Source: Pseudonocardia autotrophica (lineage in GTDB: Bacteria; Actinomycetota; Actinomycetes; Mycobacteriales; Pseudonocardiaceae). Taken from it: DNA of 64,000 nt. This document shows, piece after piece, positions 51,498 to 60,944 of the stretch. The translations under genes were made by a program, and so were the position numbers. Every line of letters begins with the position of its first letter. Position 1 is the stretch's first letter. Location: NCBI RefSeq assembly GCF_000717175.1, contig NZ_JNYD01000012.1, positions 1 through 64,000 of the forward strand, written 5' to 3'. The notes beneath the pieces were generated by a model. That model worked only from the letters and a program-made list of their open reading frames with translations. It was not told where the DNA came from and made no database searches.

Positions 51498-52888
51498 CGG
51501 GGCACGACACGAAGAAGGTCACCCTCGGCGTCGTCTTCATCCTGGTCATCGCGCTGCTGATCGGCCTGGCCGTGGCGCAGTACGCGGGCGCGTTCCGCTC
51601 CGGGGTGCCGGTGACGCTGAAGGTCGACCGGGTCGGCACGCAGCTGAACGAGCGCGCGGACGTCAAGATCCGCGGGCTGATCGTCGGCACCGTCGACCGG
51701 ATCAGCACGGACGGCGACGGCGCCACGATCACGATGTCCATGAACCCGGACCTGATCGACCAGATCCCGGACAACGTCACGGCGCGGCTGCTGCCGAAGA
51801 CGCTCTTCGGCGAGAAGTACGTGTCCCTGGTCCCGCCGGACCGGCCGGGCGCCATCAAGCTCGCCGCCTACGACACCATCCGCGAGGACCGCAGCGTGGC
51901 CGGCATCGAGGTCGAGCGGGTGCTCGACGACCTGCTCCCGCTGCTGCAGGCCGTGCAGCCGCAGGACCTCGCCACCACCCTCGGCGCGCTGTCGCAGGGC
52001 CTCGCCGGCCGCGGCGAGCAGCTCGGGCAGACGCTGGAGCGGCTCAACACCCTCACCGCGGGCCTGCAGCCGGCCATCCCGGACCTGCAGGAGGACATCA
52101 CCCAGCTCGCGGACTTCTCGGAGAACCTGTCGAACTCCGCGCCGGACCTGCTCGACGCGCTCGACGACCTCACGGTCACCAGCCGCACGGTCGTCGAGGA
52201 GTCGCAGAACCTGCGCGACCTGTACCGGTCGGTGACCGGGGCGTCGGACGACCTGCGGGCCTTCCTCGACGCCAACAAGGACAACCTGATCGGGCTGGCC
52301 CACGCGAGCCGGCCGACGCTGGAGACGCTCGCGCGCTACGCGCCGGAGTTCCCCTGCTTCTTCCAGCAGGCCAGCCGGCTGATCCCGTACCTGGACCAGG
52401 TGTTCGGCAAGGGCACGGACGAGCCGGGCGTGCACATCACGCTGGAGATCGTCGCGAGCAACGGCAAGTACATCCCGAACCAGGACGAGCCTGCCTACTC
52501 CGACGACCGCGGCCCGCGGTGCTACCCGATCATCATGCCGGGCCCGCAGTACCCGCCGGACGGCCCGTTCCGGGACGGTTCGGTGCCCCCGCCGCCGCCG
52601 GCGGGACAGCCGATCGGCCCGCCCGGCAAGTTCGGGGTCGAGGACTACGGCACGTTCGACGGCACGTACTCCTGGGACCTGATCCCCGGCTTCGAGTGGA
52701 GCCCGAACAGCCACGCCGGCGCCAAGCCTGCCGCATACGACATGGGCATCACCAACTCGCCCGGTGAGCAGCAGCAGGTCGCGGAGCTGGTCGCGGCGCG
52801 CACCGGCACCACGCCGGCGGCGGTGCCCGGCTGGGGCAGCGTGCTGGTCGGCCCGCTCTACCGCGGGACGGAGGTGCGGATCGCATGA
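51494..52888 (+). CDS. mceA: Mce family protein MceA
   Basis: The 464-residue product has an N-terminal membrane anchor (VTLGVVFILVIALLIGLAVA), the MlaD/MCE domain (VDRVGTQLNERADVKIRGLI at about 39-58, LPKTLFGEKYVSLVPP), a long helical needle domain to about residue 300, and a Pro/Gly-rich C terminus. MceA-F form the hexameric periplasmic tunnel of the lipid importer. The mce gene order here is complete. ATG overlaps yrbEB and the stop overlaps mceB. Confidence 0.93.
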   Translation: MTGHDTKKVTLGVVFILVIALLIGLAVAQYAGAFRSGVPVTLKVDRVGTQLNERADVKIRGLIVGTVDRISTDGDGATITMSMNPDLIDQIPDNVTARLLPKTLFGEKYVSLVPPDRPGAIKLAAYDTIREDRSVAGIEVERVLDDLLPLLQAVQPQDLATTLGALSQGLAGRGEQLGQTLERLNTLTAGLQPAIPDLQEDITQLADFSENLSNSAPDLLDALDDLTVTSRTVVEESQNLRDLYRSVTGASDDLRAFLDANKDNLIGLAHASRPTLETLARYAPEFPCFFQQASRLIPYLDQVFGKGTDEPGVHITLEIVASNGKYIPNQDEPAYSDDRGPRCYPIIMPGPQYPPDGPFRDGSVPPPPPAGQPIGPPGKFGVEDYGTFDGTYSWDLIPGFEWSPNSHAGAKPAAYDMGITNSPGEQQQVAELVAARTGTTPAAVPGWGSVLVGPLYRGTEVRIA

Positions 52889-54066
52889 GCCGCGTCCCGA
52901 TCGGCCCGCTCACCAAGTTCCTGGCGTTCGCCCTGGTCACCGCGCTCGCGACCACGGTCCTCGCGCTCACCATCGCGAACAGCCAGGGCGGCGACAAGAC
53001 GACCTACTCGGCCCGCTTCACGGACGTCAACGGCCTGCTCCAGGGCGACGACGTCCGGATCGCAGGGGTCATCGTCGGCTCCGTCGACAAGATCGAGATC
53101 GTCGACCGGCGGCAGGCCCGGGTCGAGTTCAGCGTGGACTCCGCGCTGAGCGTCCCGGCCTCGGCCACCGCGGCGATCCTCTACAAGAACCTCATCGGCC
53201 AGCGGTTCCTCTCGCTGGGGCAGGGGACCGGGGGCGGCGGCCGGCTCGAGCCGGGCGGCACCCTCCCGGTGCAGCAGACCCGCCCGCCGCTGGACCTCAC
53301 CACGCTGTTCAACGGGTTCAAGCCGCTCTTCCAGGGCCTCGACCCGGAGCAGGTCAACAAGCTGTCCCAGGAGATCGTCTCGACCCTGCAGGGCGAGGGC
53401 GGCACCGTGGACAGCCTGCTCGCCAGCACGGCGTCGCTGACCAGCACCATCGCCGACCGTGACCAGGTCATCGGGCAGGTCATCGACAACCTCAACGGCG
53501 TGCTGCAGACCGTGAACAGCCACGACGAGAACCTGAACCAGCTGATCACCTCGCTGCAGCAGCTCGTGTCCGGGCTGGCCCAGGACCGCGAGCCCATCGG
53601 CGACGCGATCTCCTCGATCGCCGACCTCACCCAGGTCACCGGCGGCTTCGTCGAGGAGGCGCGGCCGCCGCTGAAGGCGGACATCCGGGCGCTCGGCGAC
53701 CTCGCCGGCCAGCTCGACCAGGCCCGCCCGACGCTGGAGCACCTGCTGGAGTTCTCGCCGTACAAGCTGAACAAGATCAGCCGCGCGGCGAGCTACGGCA
53801 GCTGGTTCCAGTTCTACCTGTGCGGGCTCTCGGGCTCGGTCGGGCTCGGCGACCTCATCCCGCGCCAGGAGATCCCGGTGTTCAAGTCCGACGCCCCGCG
53901 GTGCGGCGCCGACCCCGACGGCGTCGAGGGCCAGCAGGCCCCGCTCGTGCCGGGCGTGCCGCCGGCGGTGGACCAGCTCGTCAACGGCGTGCTGCCGAAC
54001 GGCCTGCCGGAGGACGCCCCCGCCCTGCCGATCTTCGGCACGCTCCCGACGGGGGGTGACCGCTGA
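52885..54066 (+). CDS. mceB: Mce family protein MceB
   Basis: The 393-residue product has a single anchor (FLAFALVTALATTVLALTIA), the MCE domain (FTDVNGLLQGDDVRIAGVIV, LYKNLIGQRFLSLGQG), a helical needle with QVIDNLNGVLQTVNSHDENL, and a conserved end SYGSWFQFYLCGLSGS. It is one of the six tunnel subunits. Starts and stops overlap neighbours by 4 and 1 bases. Confidence 0.92.
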   Translation: MSRVPIGPLTKFLAFALVTALATTVLALTIANSQGGDKTTYSARFTDVNGLLQGDDVRIAGVIVGSVDKIEIVDRRQARVEFSVDSALSVPASATAAILYKNLIGQRFLSLGQGTGGGGRLEPGGTLPVQQTRPPLDLTTLFNGFKPLFQGLDPEQVNKLSQEIVSTLQGEGGTVDSLLASTASLTSTIADRDQVIGQVIDNLNGVLQTVNSHDENLNQLITSLQQLVSGLAQDREPIGDAISSIADLTQVTGGFVEEARPPLKADIRALGDLAGQLDQARPTLEHLLEFSPYKLNKISRAASYGSWFQFYLCGLSGSVGLGDLIPRQEIPVFKSDAPRCGADPDGVEGQQAPLVPGVPPAVDQLVNGVLPNGLPEDAPALPIFGTLPTGGDR

Positions 54067-55037
54067 TGGCCGCCACCGGCGCGCGCCGCCCGGTCCCGCT
54101 CGCGATCGCGGGCCTGGTGCTGATCGCCGTGCTCGCCGTCGTCGCCTTCCAGGCCCCGTCGATCTTCGGCGGCGCGACCTACCACGCCGAGTTCGGCGAG
54201 GCCGCCGGCCTGCAGGCCGACGACCGGGTCACCGTCGCCGGCGTCGAGGTCGGGCGGGTGACGTCCGTGGAGCTCGCCGGCGACCACGTCGACGTCGCCT
54301 TCCGGGTCGACGACGCCTGGGTGGGCGACCGGACCTCGGCCTCCATCGAGATCGCCACGCTGCTGGGCTCGAAGTACCTGGCCCTGGACCCGCAGGGCGA
54401 CCAGGAGCTCGACCCGGGCACGACGATCCCGCGGGACCGCACGATCTCGCCGTTCGACGTCGTCGAGGCGTTCAACGGGCTGTCCGGGACGATCGACCAG
54501 ATCGACACGAACCAGCTGGCGGACAGCCTCCGCACGCTGTCCGACACGTTCAAGGACACCCCGGACGACGTCCGCGGCACGCTCGACGGCCTGTCCCGGC
54601 TCTCGACCACGATCTCCAGCCGGGACCAGCAGATCCGCCAGCTCCTCGCCGGCGCCCGGAACCTGTCGTCGATCCTCGCGGAGCGCCGCGGCGACTTCGA
54701 CGAGCTGCTCTCCGACGGCAACCTGCTGCTCTCCGAGCTGCAGCGGCGCAAGGACGCGATCGACCGGCTGCTCGACGGCACCCGGCTGCTCTCGCAGCAG
54801 CTGTCCGGGCTCGTCGCGGACAACTCCGACCAGCTGCGGCCGACCCTCGAGACGCTCGACCGGGTCACCGAGGTGCTGCAGCGCCACCAGGACGACCTGG
54901 CGGACACGCTGAAGAACGAGGCGGTGTTCGTGCGGCTGTTCACCAACGCCGTCGGCAACGGGCGCTGGTTCGACAACTACATCTGCGGTCTGCTCCCGAT
55001 CCCGACGATCGGCCCGCTGAACCCCGGAGGCTGCTGA
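54066..55037 (+). CDS. mceC: Mce family protein MceC
   Basis: The 323-residue product has an anchor (PLAIAGLVLIAVLAVVAFQA), the MCE domain (FGEAAGLQADDRVTVAGVEV, IATLLGSKYLALDPQG) and a helical needle with ISSRDQQIRQLLAGARNLSS. It ends at the conserved GNGRWFDNYICGLLPIPTIG. It is shorter than its neighbours because it lacks the Pro-rich tail. ATG overlaps the mceB stop by one base, and its own stop overlaps mceD. Confidence 0.92.
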   Translation: MAATGARRPVPLAIAGLVLIAVLAVVAFQAPSIFGGATYHAEFGEAAGLQADDRVTVAGVEVGRVTSVELAGDHVDVAFRVDDAWVGDRTSASIEIATLLGSKYLALDPQGDQELDPGTTIPRDRTISPFDVVEAFNGLSGTIDQIDTNQLADSLRTLSDTFKDTPDDVRGTLDGLSRLSTTISSRDQQIRQLLAGARNLSSILAERRGDFDELLSDGNLLLSELQRRKDAIDRLLDGTRLLSQQLSGLVADNSDQLRPTLETLDRVTEVLQRHQDDLADTLKNEAVFVRLFTNAVGNGRWFDNYICGLLPIPTIGPLNPGGC

Positions 55038-56380
55038 TGGTCGGCTCCTGGGCGAACGACCGCCGCGCGCTGCAGATCACGGCGCTGGTCGCGATCGTCG
55101 CCGTGCTCGTCGCGACCGGCGTCTGGCTGATCGGCAACGGGGGCGGCCGGAAGATCACGGCCTACTTCGCCAACGCCTCGGCGCTGTTCGAGGACAACGA
55201 CGTGCGCGTGCTCGGCGTGCCGGTCGGGCAGATCGACTCGATCACCCCACAGGGCACGCAGGTCGAGGTCCACATGACCATCACCGACCCGGACGTGCAC
55301 CTCGCGCCCGACGCCAAGGCCGCGGTCGTCTCGCCGAGCCTGGTGACCGGCCGCTACGTGCAGCTGTTCCCGACGGTCGCGGAGGACGCGCCGCAGCTCG
55401 AGACCGGTGCCACGATCCCGCTCGAGCGGACCGCGGTCCCGCTCGGCGTCGACGACCTCGCCAAGGCCGCCACGGACCTGTCCCGGGCCCTCGGCCCGGA
55501 GGGCGCCAACTCCGCCGGCGCGGTGTCGCAGGCCCTCGACGTCGGTGCGCAGAACCTGGCCGGCAACGGCGAGGCGTTCAACGACACCATCCGCGGCCTC
55601 GGCAACCTGTCCAACACGCTCGCCGGCTCGAGCGAGGACCTCTTCGGCACCGTCACGGAGCTGCAGAAGTTCACCGAGACCCTGGCCCAGGACGACGCGA
55701 AGGTCCGGGAGTTCAACGGCCGGCTCGCCGACGTCACCGGCTTCCTCGCGAGCGAGCGGGAGGACCTGGGCGGGGCGATCAGGGACCTGTCGGTGGCCCT
55801 CGGCGACGTGGCCGGGTTCGTCCGGGACAACCGGGACACCATCCACTCCAACGTCGACCGGCTCGCCGACGTCACCCAGGTGCTGGTGGACCAGCAGCGG
55901 GCGCTCACCGAGATCCTCGACGTCGCGCCGCTGGGCATCTCCAACCTCGCGAACACGTACAACGGCTCGTCGGGCACGCTCGACACCCGGGCGAACATCA
56001 ACGAGCTCAGCCGGCCGCCGATCTACTTCCTCTGCGACCTGCTGAAGACCGGCGCCCCCGACGCGCTCAAGCCGCTCGTGCCCACGTGCGCCGCCCTGCC
56101 GGACGTGAACACGCTCCCGACACCGGCGCAGATCCTGAGCTCGGTGACCAGCGGGCAGACCCCGCCCGTCCCCGGCCTCGCGATCCCGTCCGTGCCGCTC
56201 GTGCCGCAGAACCCGGCCGCGCCGGAGGCCGGTCAGCCGGCGCCGGCGGTCCCGGGGCAGGCGAACCCCGCCCCGGCCGCGCCGGCCACCACCGCCCCGG
56301 CCGCGCCGGCGCCGCAGGAGCAGGAGTCCGGCGGCGGGATCGGCGGGTTCTTCTCGAAGCTCTTCGGAGGTGGGTCGTGA
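55037..56380 (+). CDS. mceD: Mce family protein MceD
   Basis: The 447-residue product has an anchor (QITALVAIVAVLVATGVWLI), the MCE domain (FANASALFEDNDVRVLGVPV, VSPSLVTGRYVQLFP), a helical needle, and a Pro/Ala-rich tail (PAVPGQANPAPAAPATTAPA) ending in GGFFSKLFGGGS. It is a tunnel subunit of the importer. The ATG shares a base with the mceC stop; the stop overlaps mceE (GTGA). Confidence 0.92.
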   Translation: MVGSWANDRRALQITALVAIVAVLVATGVWLIGNGGGRKITAYFANASALFEDNDVRVLGVPVGQIDSITPQGTQVEVHMTITDPDVHLAPDAKAAVVSPSLVTGRYVQLFPTVAEDAPQLETGATIPLERTAVPLGVDDLAKAATDLSRALGPEGANSAGAVSQALDVGAQNLAGNGEAFNDTIRGLGNLSNTLAGSSEDLFGTVTELQKFTETLAQDDAKVREFNGRLADVTGFLASEREDLGGAIRDLSVALGDVAGFVRDNRDTIHSNVDRLADVTQVLVDQQRALTEILDVAPLGISNLANTYNGSSGTLDTRANINELSRPPIYFLCDLLKTGAPDALKPLVPTCAALPDVNTLPTPAQILSSVTSGQTPPVPGLAIPSVPLVPQNPAAPEAGQPAPAVPGQANPAPAAPATTAPAAPAPQEQESGGGIGGFFSKLFGGGS

Positions 56381-57684
56381 GGCGCACGAGGCTCGCGGCC
56401 AGGCTCGCGGTCCTGGTGACCGTCGCGTCGGTCGCGCTGAGCGGCTGCGGGGTGTTCTCCGGCGGGCTGCGCGGGGTGGAGCTCCCCGGTGGCGCCGACC
56501 TCGGCGAGGACCCGTACGCCGTGACGATCGAGTTCCCCGACGTCGTCGACCTGGTACCGCAGTCCCTGGTCAAGGTGGCCGACGTCAGCGTCGGCACCGT
56601 CCGGTCCATCGACGTGGACCCGGCGACCTGGAACGCGCGGGTCACCGTCGCGGTGAACCGGGGCGTCCGACTGCCGGCCGACTCCGAGGCCCGGGTGCGC
56701 ACCACGAGCCTCCTCGGCGAGAAGTTCGTGGAGCTGGCGGCGCCCACCCAGGGCGGCACCGGCACCCTGTCGGACGGCGCCACGATCCCGATCGAGCGGG
56801 CGGGCCGCGCGGTCGAGGTCGAGGAGGTCTTCGGCGCGCTGTCCATGCTGCTCAACGGCGGCGGCGTCGCGCAGATCAAGACCATCTCGACCGAGCTGAA
56901 CAAGGCCCTCGACGGGCGCGAGCCGCAGATCCGCGGCCTGCTCGACAACCTGAACACGCTCGTCGGCGCGCTCGACGACCGCAAGGGCGAGATCACCCGC
57001 GCCCTCGACGGGCTCAACCGGCTGTCCGCCACGCTGAACGACCGGCGGCCGCAGATCGAGAACGCCCTGGACAACCTGGGCCCGGGCCTGGCCGAGCTGG
57101 AGCGCCAGCGCGGGCAGCTGGTCGACATGCTCAAGGCGCTCGACCGGCTCTCCGGCACCGCCACGGACACGATCAACCGCAGCCGGGACGACGTCCTCGC
57201 CGACCTGCGGGCCCTGCAGCCCACGCTGTCGAAGCTCGCCGAGTCCGGGCAGGACCTGCCGAACTCGCTGGAGCTGATCGGCAGCTTCCCGTTCACCGAC
57301 GCCGCGGTCGACGCGTTCGCCGGTGACTACGCCAACCTGTACGTCCGGGCGGACCTGGACGCGAAGACGCTGCTGGACAACCTGCTGCGGACCCGGCAGG
57401 CCTTCCCGACGCCGGACACGCCGCTGTTCAACCAGCTCCCGCCCGTCGGCCAGCTGCTGTCGCCGCTGCTGGGCGGCAACCCGGACCAGCCCTCGCTGCC
57501 GCTGCTCGGCCCGTCGCCGACCCCGCTCGGCCAGGCCGACCCGAACAACCCGCCGCCGACCACCCCACCGACGCCGAGCGCGGTGCCCCCGCCGCCGACG
57601 GACGGCAGTGGCGCCCCCGGCGGCTCGGGTGACTCCGGCTCGGGCGGCGGTCTCCTCGGCGGACTCCTCGGAGGTGGCCGGTGA
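56377..57684 (+). CDS. mceE: Mce family lipoprotein MceE
   Basis: The 435-residue product starts with a lipoprotein signal peptide: RRTRLAARLAVLVTVASVAL followed by the lipobox LSGC, acylated Cys at about residue 24. The MCE domain (LVPQSLVKVADVSVGTVRSI, TTSLLGEKFVELAAP), a helical needle and a Pro-then-Gly-rich tail follow. MceE is the lipid-anchored subunit in all mce operons, which confirms the order. GTG overlaps mceD; the stop overlaps mceF. Confidence 0.94.
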   Translation: MRRTRLAARLAVLVTVASVALSGCGVFSGGLRGVELPGGADLGEDPYAVTIEFPDVVDLVPQSLVKVADVSVGTVRSIDVDPATWNARVTVAVNRGVRLPADSEARVRTTSLLGEKFVELAAPTQGGTGTLSDGATIPIERAGRAVEVEEVFGALSMLLNGGGVAQIKTISTELNKALDGREPQIRGLLDNLNTLVGALDDRKGEITRALDGLNRLSATLNDRRPQIENALDNLGPGLAELERQRGQLVDMLKALDRLSGTATDTINRSRDDVLADLRALQPTLSKLAESGQDLPNSLELIGSFPFTDAAVDAFAGDYANLYVRADLDAKTLLDNLLRTRQAFPTPDTPLFNQLPPVGQLLSPLLGGNPDQPSLPLLGPSPTPLGQADPNNPPPTTPPTPSAVPPPPTDGSGAPGGSGDSGSGGGLLGGLLGGGR

Positions 57685-58922
57685 TCACCCGGACCATGAG
57701 GTGGCAGCTCCTCGCGCTGCTGCTGGTCACGCTGGTCGGAGTCGGGTACACCGGCTTCCGCTACGCGAACTTCGGCGCGATCTTCGGCGCCACGACCTAC
57801 CCGGTCACGATGAAGCTCGCCGACTCCGGCGGCATCTTCACCGGCGCCGACGTCACCTACCGTGGTGTCAGCGTCGGCCGGGTCGGCCCGCTGACCCTGA
57901 CCGCCGACGGCGTCGACGCTCAGCTCGATCTCGAGCGCGGCGGCCCGGAGATCCCCGCCGACGTGACCGCCGCCGTGCGGAACCTGTCGGCGATCGGCGA
58001 GCAGTACGTCGACCTGCAGCCGGCCAGCGACTCCGGCCCGGACCTGGAGTCCGGCTCGGTCATCCCGCTGACCCGGGTGAGCACGCCGGTGCAGGTGGAC
58101 CAGGTCGTGTCGAGCCTCGACGGGTTCGTGCGGTCGGTGCCGCTGGAGAGCCTGCGCACGGTCGTCGACGAGCTGGGCAAGGGCTTCGCCAACAGCGGCG
58201 TCCCGCTGCAGAAGCTGCTCGACACCACCAGCGAGTTCACGAAGGCGGCCACGGACGCGCTCCCGCAGACCACCGCACTGCTGCGCGACGGGCGCACGGT
58301 CCTGACCACGCAGAACGAGGTCGCCGGGCAGTTCGCCGACTTCAGCTCGAGCCTGAAGCTGCTGGCCGAGCAGCTCAAGGAGTCCGACCCGGACCTGCGG
58401 CGGCTGATCCACACCGCGCCCGAGGCCGCGGACCAGATCCGCGGGCTGCTGCGGGAGAGCGGCGCCGGGCTGTCCACGACCGTCGCCAACCTGCTGACCG
58501 TCGCCCGGATCGCCGAGCCCCGGCAGTCCAACCTGGAGCAGCTGCTCGTGACCTACCCGGGCGTGATGGCCAACGGCTACACGGCGGCGCCCAACGACGG
58601 CACCGCGCACCTCGGCCTGGTGCTCAACTTCTTCGATCCCTTCCCCTGCGTGTACGGCTACCAGGGCACACCGCACCGGCCCGGTAACGACACCAAGGAC
58701 ACCGAGGTCTACAAGAAGGCGTACTGTGCCGAGCCACAGGGGAGTCCGACGAGCGTCCGCGGTGCCCAGAACGCTCCCCCGGCGCCGCACTCGACGACCC
58801 CCCGCGCCAAGCCCGGCACGACCGGCAACCCGTCCGCGGGGCTCCCGCTCCCGGCGGGCTCCGACGACCCGCAACCGCTGAACCCGCTCCCCCTCGGAAC
58901 ACCCGCCGGGATCCTGGCCTGA
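57681..58922 (+). CDS. mceF: Mce family protein MceF
   Basis: The 413-residue product has an anchor (LLALLLVTLVGVGYTGFRYA), the MCE domain (LADSGGIFTGADVTYRGVSV, VRNLSAIGEQYVDLQP), a helical needle, the conserved FFDPFPCVYGYQGTPHRPGN near residue 315, and a Pro-rich tail. It closes the six-subunit set. The GTG start overlaps the mceE stop by 4 bases. The first Mce-associated gene follows after 27 bases. Confidence 0.93.
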   Translation: MITRTMRWQLLALLLVTLVGVGYTGFRYANFGAIFGATTYPVTMKLADSGGIFTGADVTYRGVSVGRVGPLTLTADGVDAQLDLERGGPEIPADVTAAVRNLSAIGEQYVDLQPASDSGPDLESGSVIPLTRVSTPVQVDQVVSSLDGFVRSVPLESLRTVVDELGKGFANSGVPLQKLLDTTSEFTKAATDALPQTTALLRDGRTVLTTQNEVAGQFADFSSSLKLLAEQLKESDPDLRRLIHTAPEAADQIRGLLRESGAGLSTTVANLLTVARIAEPRQSNLEQLLVTYPGVMANGYTAAPNDGTAHLGLVLNFFDPFPCVYGYQGTPHRPGNDTKDTEVYKKAYCAEPQGSPTSVRGAQNAPPAPHSTTPRAKPGTTGNPSAGLPLPAGSDDPQPLNPLPLGTPAGILA

Positions 58923-58949
58923 CGGCCGGTCCCGCACGCCACACCCCCG

Positions 58950-59576
58950 ATGGCCGACGCCCCCACGGCCGGATGGAGTCCCGCAATGACTGCGAGCACG
59001 ACCGAGAGCACGGCGAACACGAGGCCCGCCGACGAGCCCGACCCCGGGCCGTCGGGCGGCGGGAGGCGGTTCGGCGGACCGCGGGCCCTGCAGGTCGCGG
59101 CGGCGGTCGCGGTCGTCGCGGCGATCGTGTTCGGGGTGCTGTGGCTGACCACGCTGCTGAGCGGGGAGCGGAAGCTCGCCGAGGCGCGCGACGACGTGCT
59201 TGTCGCGGCCCGGCAGTCCGCGATCAGCCTGAACACGCTGGACTGGCACGACGTCGACGGCGGCCTGGACCGGTGGGAGCAGACCTCCACCGGCGCGGTC
59301 CTCGACGAGTTCCGCACCAACCGGGCGCAGTACGCGCAGTTCGTGGCCCAGTCCAAGCGGACCACCACGGCGACCGTCTCCGACGCCGCGGTCAGCGAGC
59401 TCGACGACCGCGCGGGCGTCGCGCGGGTGCTGGTGGGTGTCGACGTGACGGTGACCCCGGACGGGCAGCAGCCCATCCCCACCCGGCAGCGCCTGCAGCT
59501 CGAGATGAGCCGCACGGACGACGGCTGGAAGGTCAGCAAGCTCGCGCCGGTCCGCGCCCCCGGACAGAGCGGCTGA
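58950..59576 (+). CDS. Mce-associated membrane protein
   Basis: The 208-residue product has one transmembrane helix (LQVAAAVAVVAAIVFGVLWL, about 46-65) after a disordered N terminus. An extracellular NTF2/SnoaL-like region follows, with ISLNTLDWHDVDGGLDRWEQ and a C-terminal beta sheet. This is the usual build of Mce-associated (Mam) proteins, which stabilise the importer. An alternative ATG lies at 58986. It is the first of two such genes downstream of mceF. Confidence 0.85.
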   Translation: MADAPTAGWSPAMTASTTESTANTRPADEPDPGPSGGGRRFGGPRALQVAAAVAVVAAIVFGVLWLTTLLSGERKLAEARDDVLVAARQSAISLNTLDWHDVDGGLDRWEQTSTGAVLDEFRTNRAQYAQFVAQSKRTTTATVSDAAVSELDDRAGVARVLVGVDVTVTPDGQQPIPTRQRLQLEMSRTDDGWKVSKLAPVRAPGQSG

Positions 59577-59644
59577 GCCGGGCCCACCCGCCCGACCCGG
59601 CGCCCGTCCGCTTCCGGTCGACCGACGGCCCCCAGGAGGTCACC

Positions 59645-60631
59645 ATGTCCCCCCAGCCCCGCAAGCCCGTCCCCACCACCGCGTCCCGGCGCCGCGCCAC
59701 CACCGGCATCCGCCGCCCGCGCGTCGCCGGCCGCCCGGACACCGGCCGGCCCGACACCGGGCGCCCGGACGCGCCGGGCGAGACCGCCGAGACCGAGGTC
59801 CGGCCGGACGTCACCCGCGCGGACAGCCGGCACGCCCTGTTCGAGCCGGAGACCGAGGCGCTCACCGCGCCGGAGGTCGAGGACGAGGCGGAGACCGCCG
59901 CCGTCCCGGCCGCGGAGGAGGCGGACGGCGCCGGGGAGACGGGAGCGGGGGAGCGGCCGGACGGCGCCCGCGCCCGTCGCGCCCGGCGGGCCCGCCGCGA
60001 GCGCGCCGAGGCCTTCGGGGAGCCCGCGGAGACGACAGCAGAGACGGCGGGGGAGGCGGCGGGGGAGGACCGGCCCCGGCGCGGGCTCACGGACCTGCTG
60101 CGGGTCCCGGCCCCGCCCCGGACGAAGCGGGGCACCACGATCCTCGCCGGTGTCACGGTCGTCGCGCTGGCGCTCGCCGTCCTGGCCGGCGTGAGCTGGT
60201 GGAGCATGAAGAGCACGCCCGCGGCGCAGAACACCGCGCTGGTGGACGTCGCGGCCACCACCCAGGTCAGCCAGCAGCTCGGCGACGCGGTGAAGACCGT
60301 CTACTCGTACGACTACACCCGGCTCGACCAGAACGAGGCCGCCGCCCGCGAGGTCATCACGCCGGAGTTCGGCCAGCAGTTCGACCAGCTCTTCGGCGAG
60401 GTCCGCAAGCTCGCGCCGGAGCAGCAGGCCGTGGTCACCGCGACGATCTCGCAGGCCGCCGTCGAGTCGATCGCCGGGGACCGCGCCGTGCTGGTGGTCT
60501 TCCTCGACCAGCAGGCCACCCGCGCCGCGAGCGACCAGGCCGGCCAGCAGGTCGCCGCCGCGGGCCGGCTCACGGTGACCGGGCAGCTCGTCGACGGCAC
60601 CTGGAAGATCGCGGACGTCGCCGTCGCGTAG
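59645..60631 (+). CDS. Mce-associated membrane protein with long disordered N terminus
   Basis: The 328-residue product has about 155 disordered residues rich in Arg, Glu and Thr, including [10 protein letters not shown] repeats. One transmembrane helix ([20 protein letters not shown]) and a Mam-type outer domain ([20 protein letters not shown]) follow, ending in [15 protein letters not shown] precedes the ATG. The stop codon lies inside the first of three 24-bp-spaced repeats. It closes the mce operon. Confidence 0.85.
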   Translation: MSPQPRKPVPTTASRRRATTGIRRPRVAGRPDTGRPDTGRPDAPGETAETEVRPDVTRADSRHALFEPETEALTAPEVEDEAETAAVPAAEEADGAGETGAGERPDGARARRARRARRERAEAFGEPAETTAETAGEAAGEDRPRRGLTDLLRVPAPPRTKRGTTILAGVTVVALALAVLAGVSWWSMKSTPAAQNTALVDVAATTQVSQQLGDAVKTVYSYDYTRLDQNEAAAREVITPEFGQQFDQLFGEVRKLAPEQQAVVTATISQAAVESIAGDRAVLVVFLDQQATRAASDQAGQQVAAAGRLTVTGQLVDGTWKIADVAVA

Positions 60632-60679
60632 CGGCGCATCTGCAGCGTCGCGTAGCGGCGCACCGGCCCCGTCGCGTAG
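60622..60679 (+). repeat. Three direct repeats with a 24-bp period
   Basis: CGTCGCGTAG begins at 60622, 60646 and 60670, exactly 24 bases apart. The first two copies extend to CGTCGCGTAGCGGCGCA. The first copy contains the TAG stop of the mce operon. Confidence 0.8.
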
Positions 60680-60685
60680 GTATGG

Positions 60686-60717
60686 GCACCCCGGCGGCGG
60701 GGGCGTCGCCGGGGTGC
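60686..60717 (+). terminator. Terminator of the mce operon
   Basis: An 11-bp perfect stem GCACCCCGGCG / CGCCGGGGTGC with a 10-base loop ends two bases before a TATGCT box of the rplJ promoter. Confidence 0.7.
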
Positions 60718-60718
60718 G

Positions 60719-60944
60719 TATGCTCGACGTCGGTTCCACCGAAGACCGCAGGTCTGCCCACCGGCCCCGCCGGTGGACACGAAGGCCCCGCAGCCGCGGG
60801 CGTCCCGCGCAGGAGGACGAGGCAAGCAGCCCGGGTGCGCACGCACGCCCGCACCTCACGCCCCGTGCCCTGCGCACGGGGCGTTCGTCGTCTCCTGGGT
60901 CTCGGGACGCGGTGGCACACCGACACCCCGAGAGGAGGCATCAC
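60719..60944 (+). promoter_or_regulatory. Promoter and L10-leader-type 5' UTR of rplJL
   Basis: TATGCT (60719-60724) is a likely -10 box; no clear -35 is seen. The leader contains CACCGAAGACCGCAGGTC (about 60738-60755), a pattern typical of actinobacterial ribosomal L10 leaders, which bind L10(L12)4 to repress translation. Further on, CGCCCCGTGC/GCACGGGGCG (60859-60883) followed by TTCGTCGTCT forms a terminator-like hairpin 62 bases before rplJ. Confidence 0.6.

Noticed and set aside
52800..58900. Long open frames antisense to the mce genes
   Set aside because: They mirror the codon pattern of the mce genes and contain no domain; the MCE motifs are on the plus strand.
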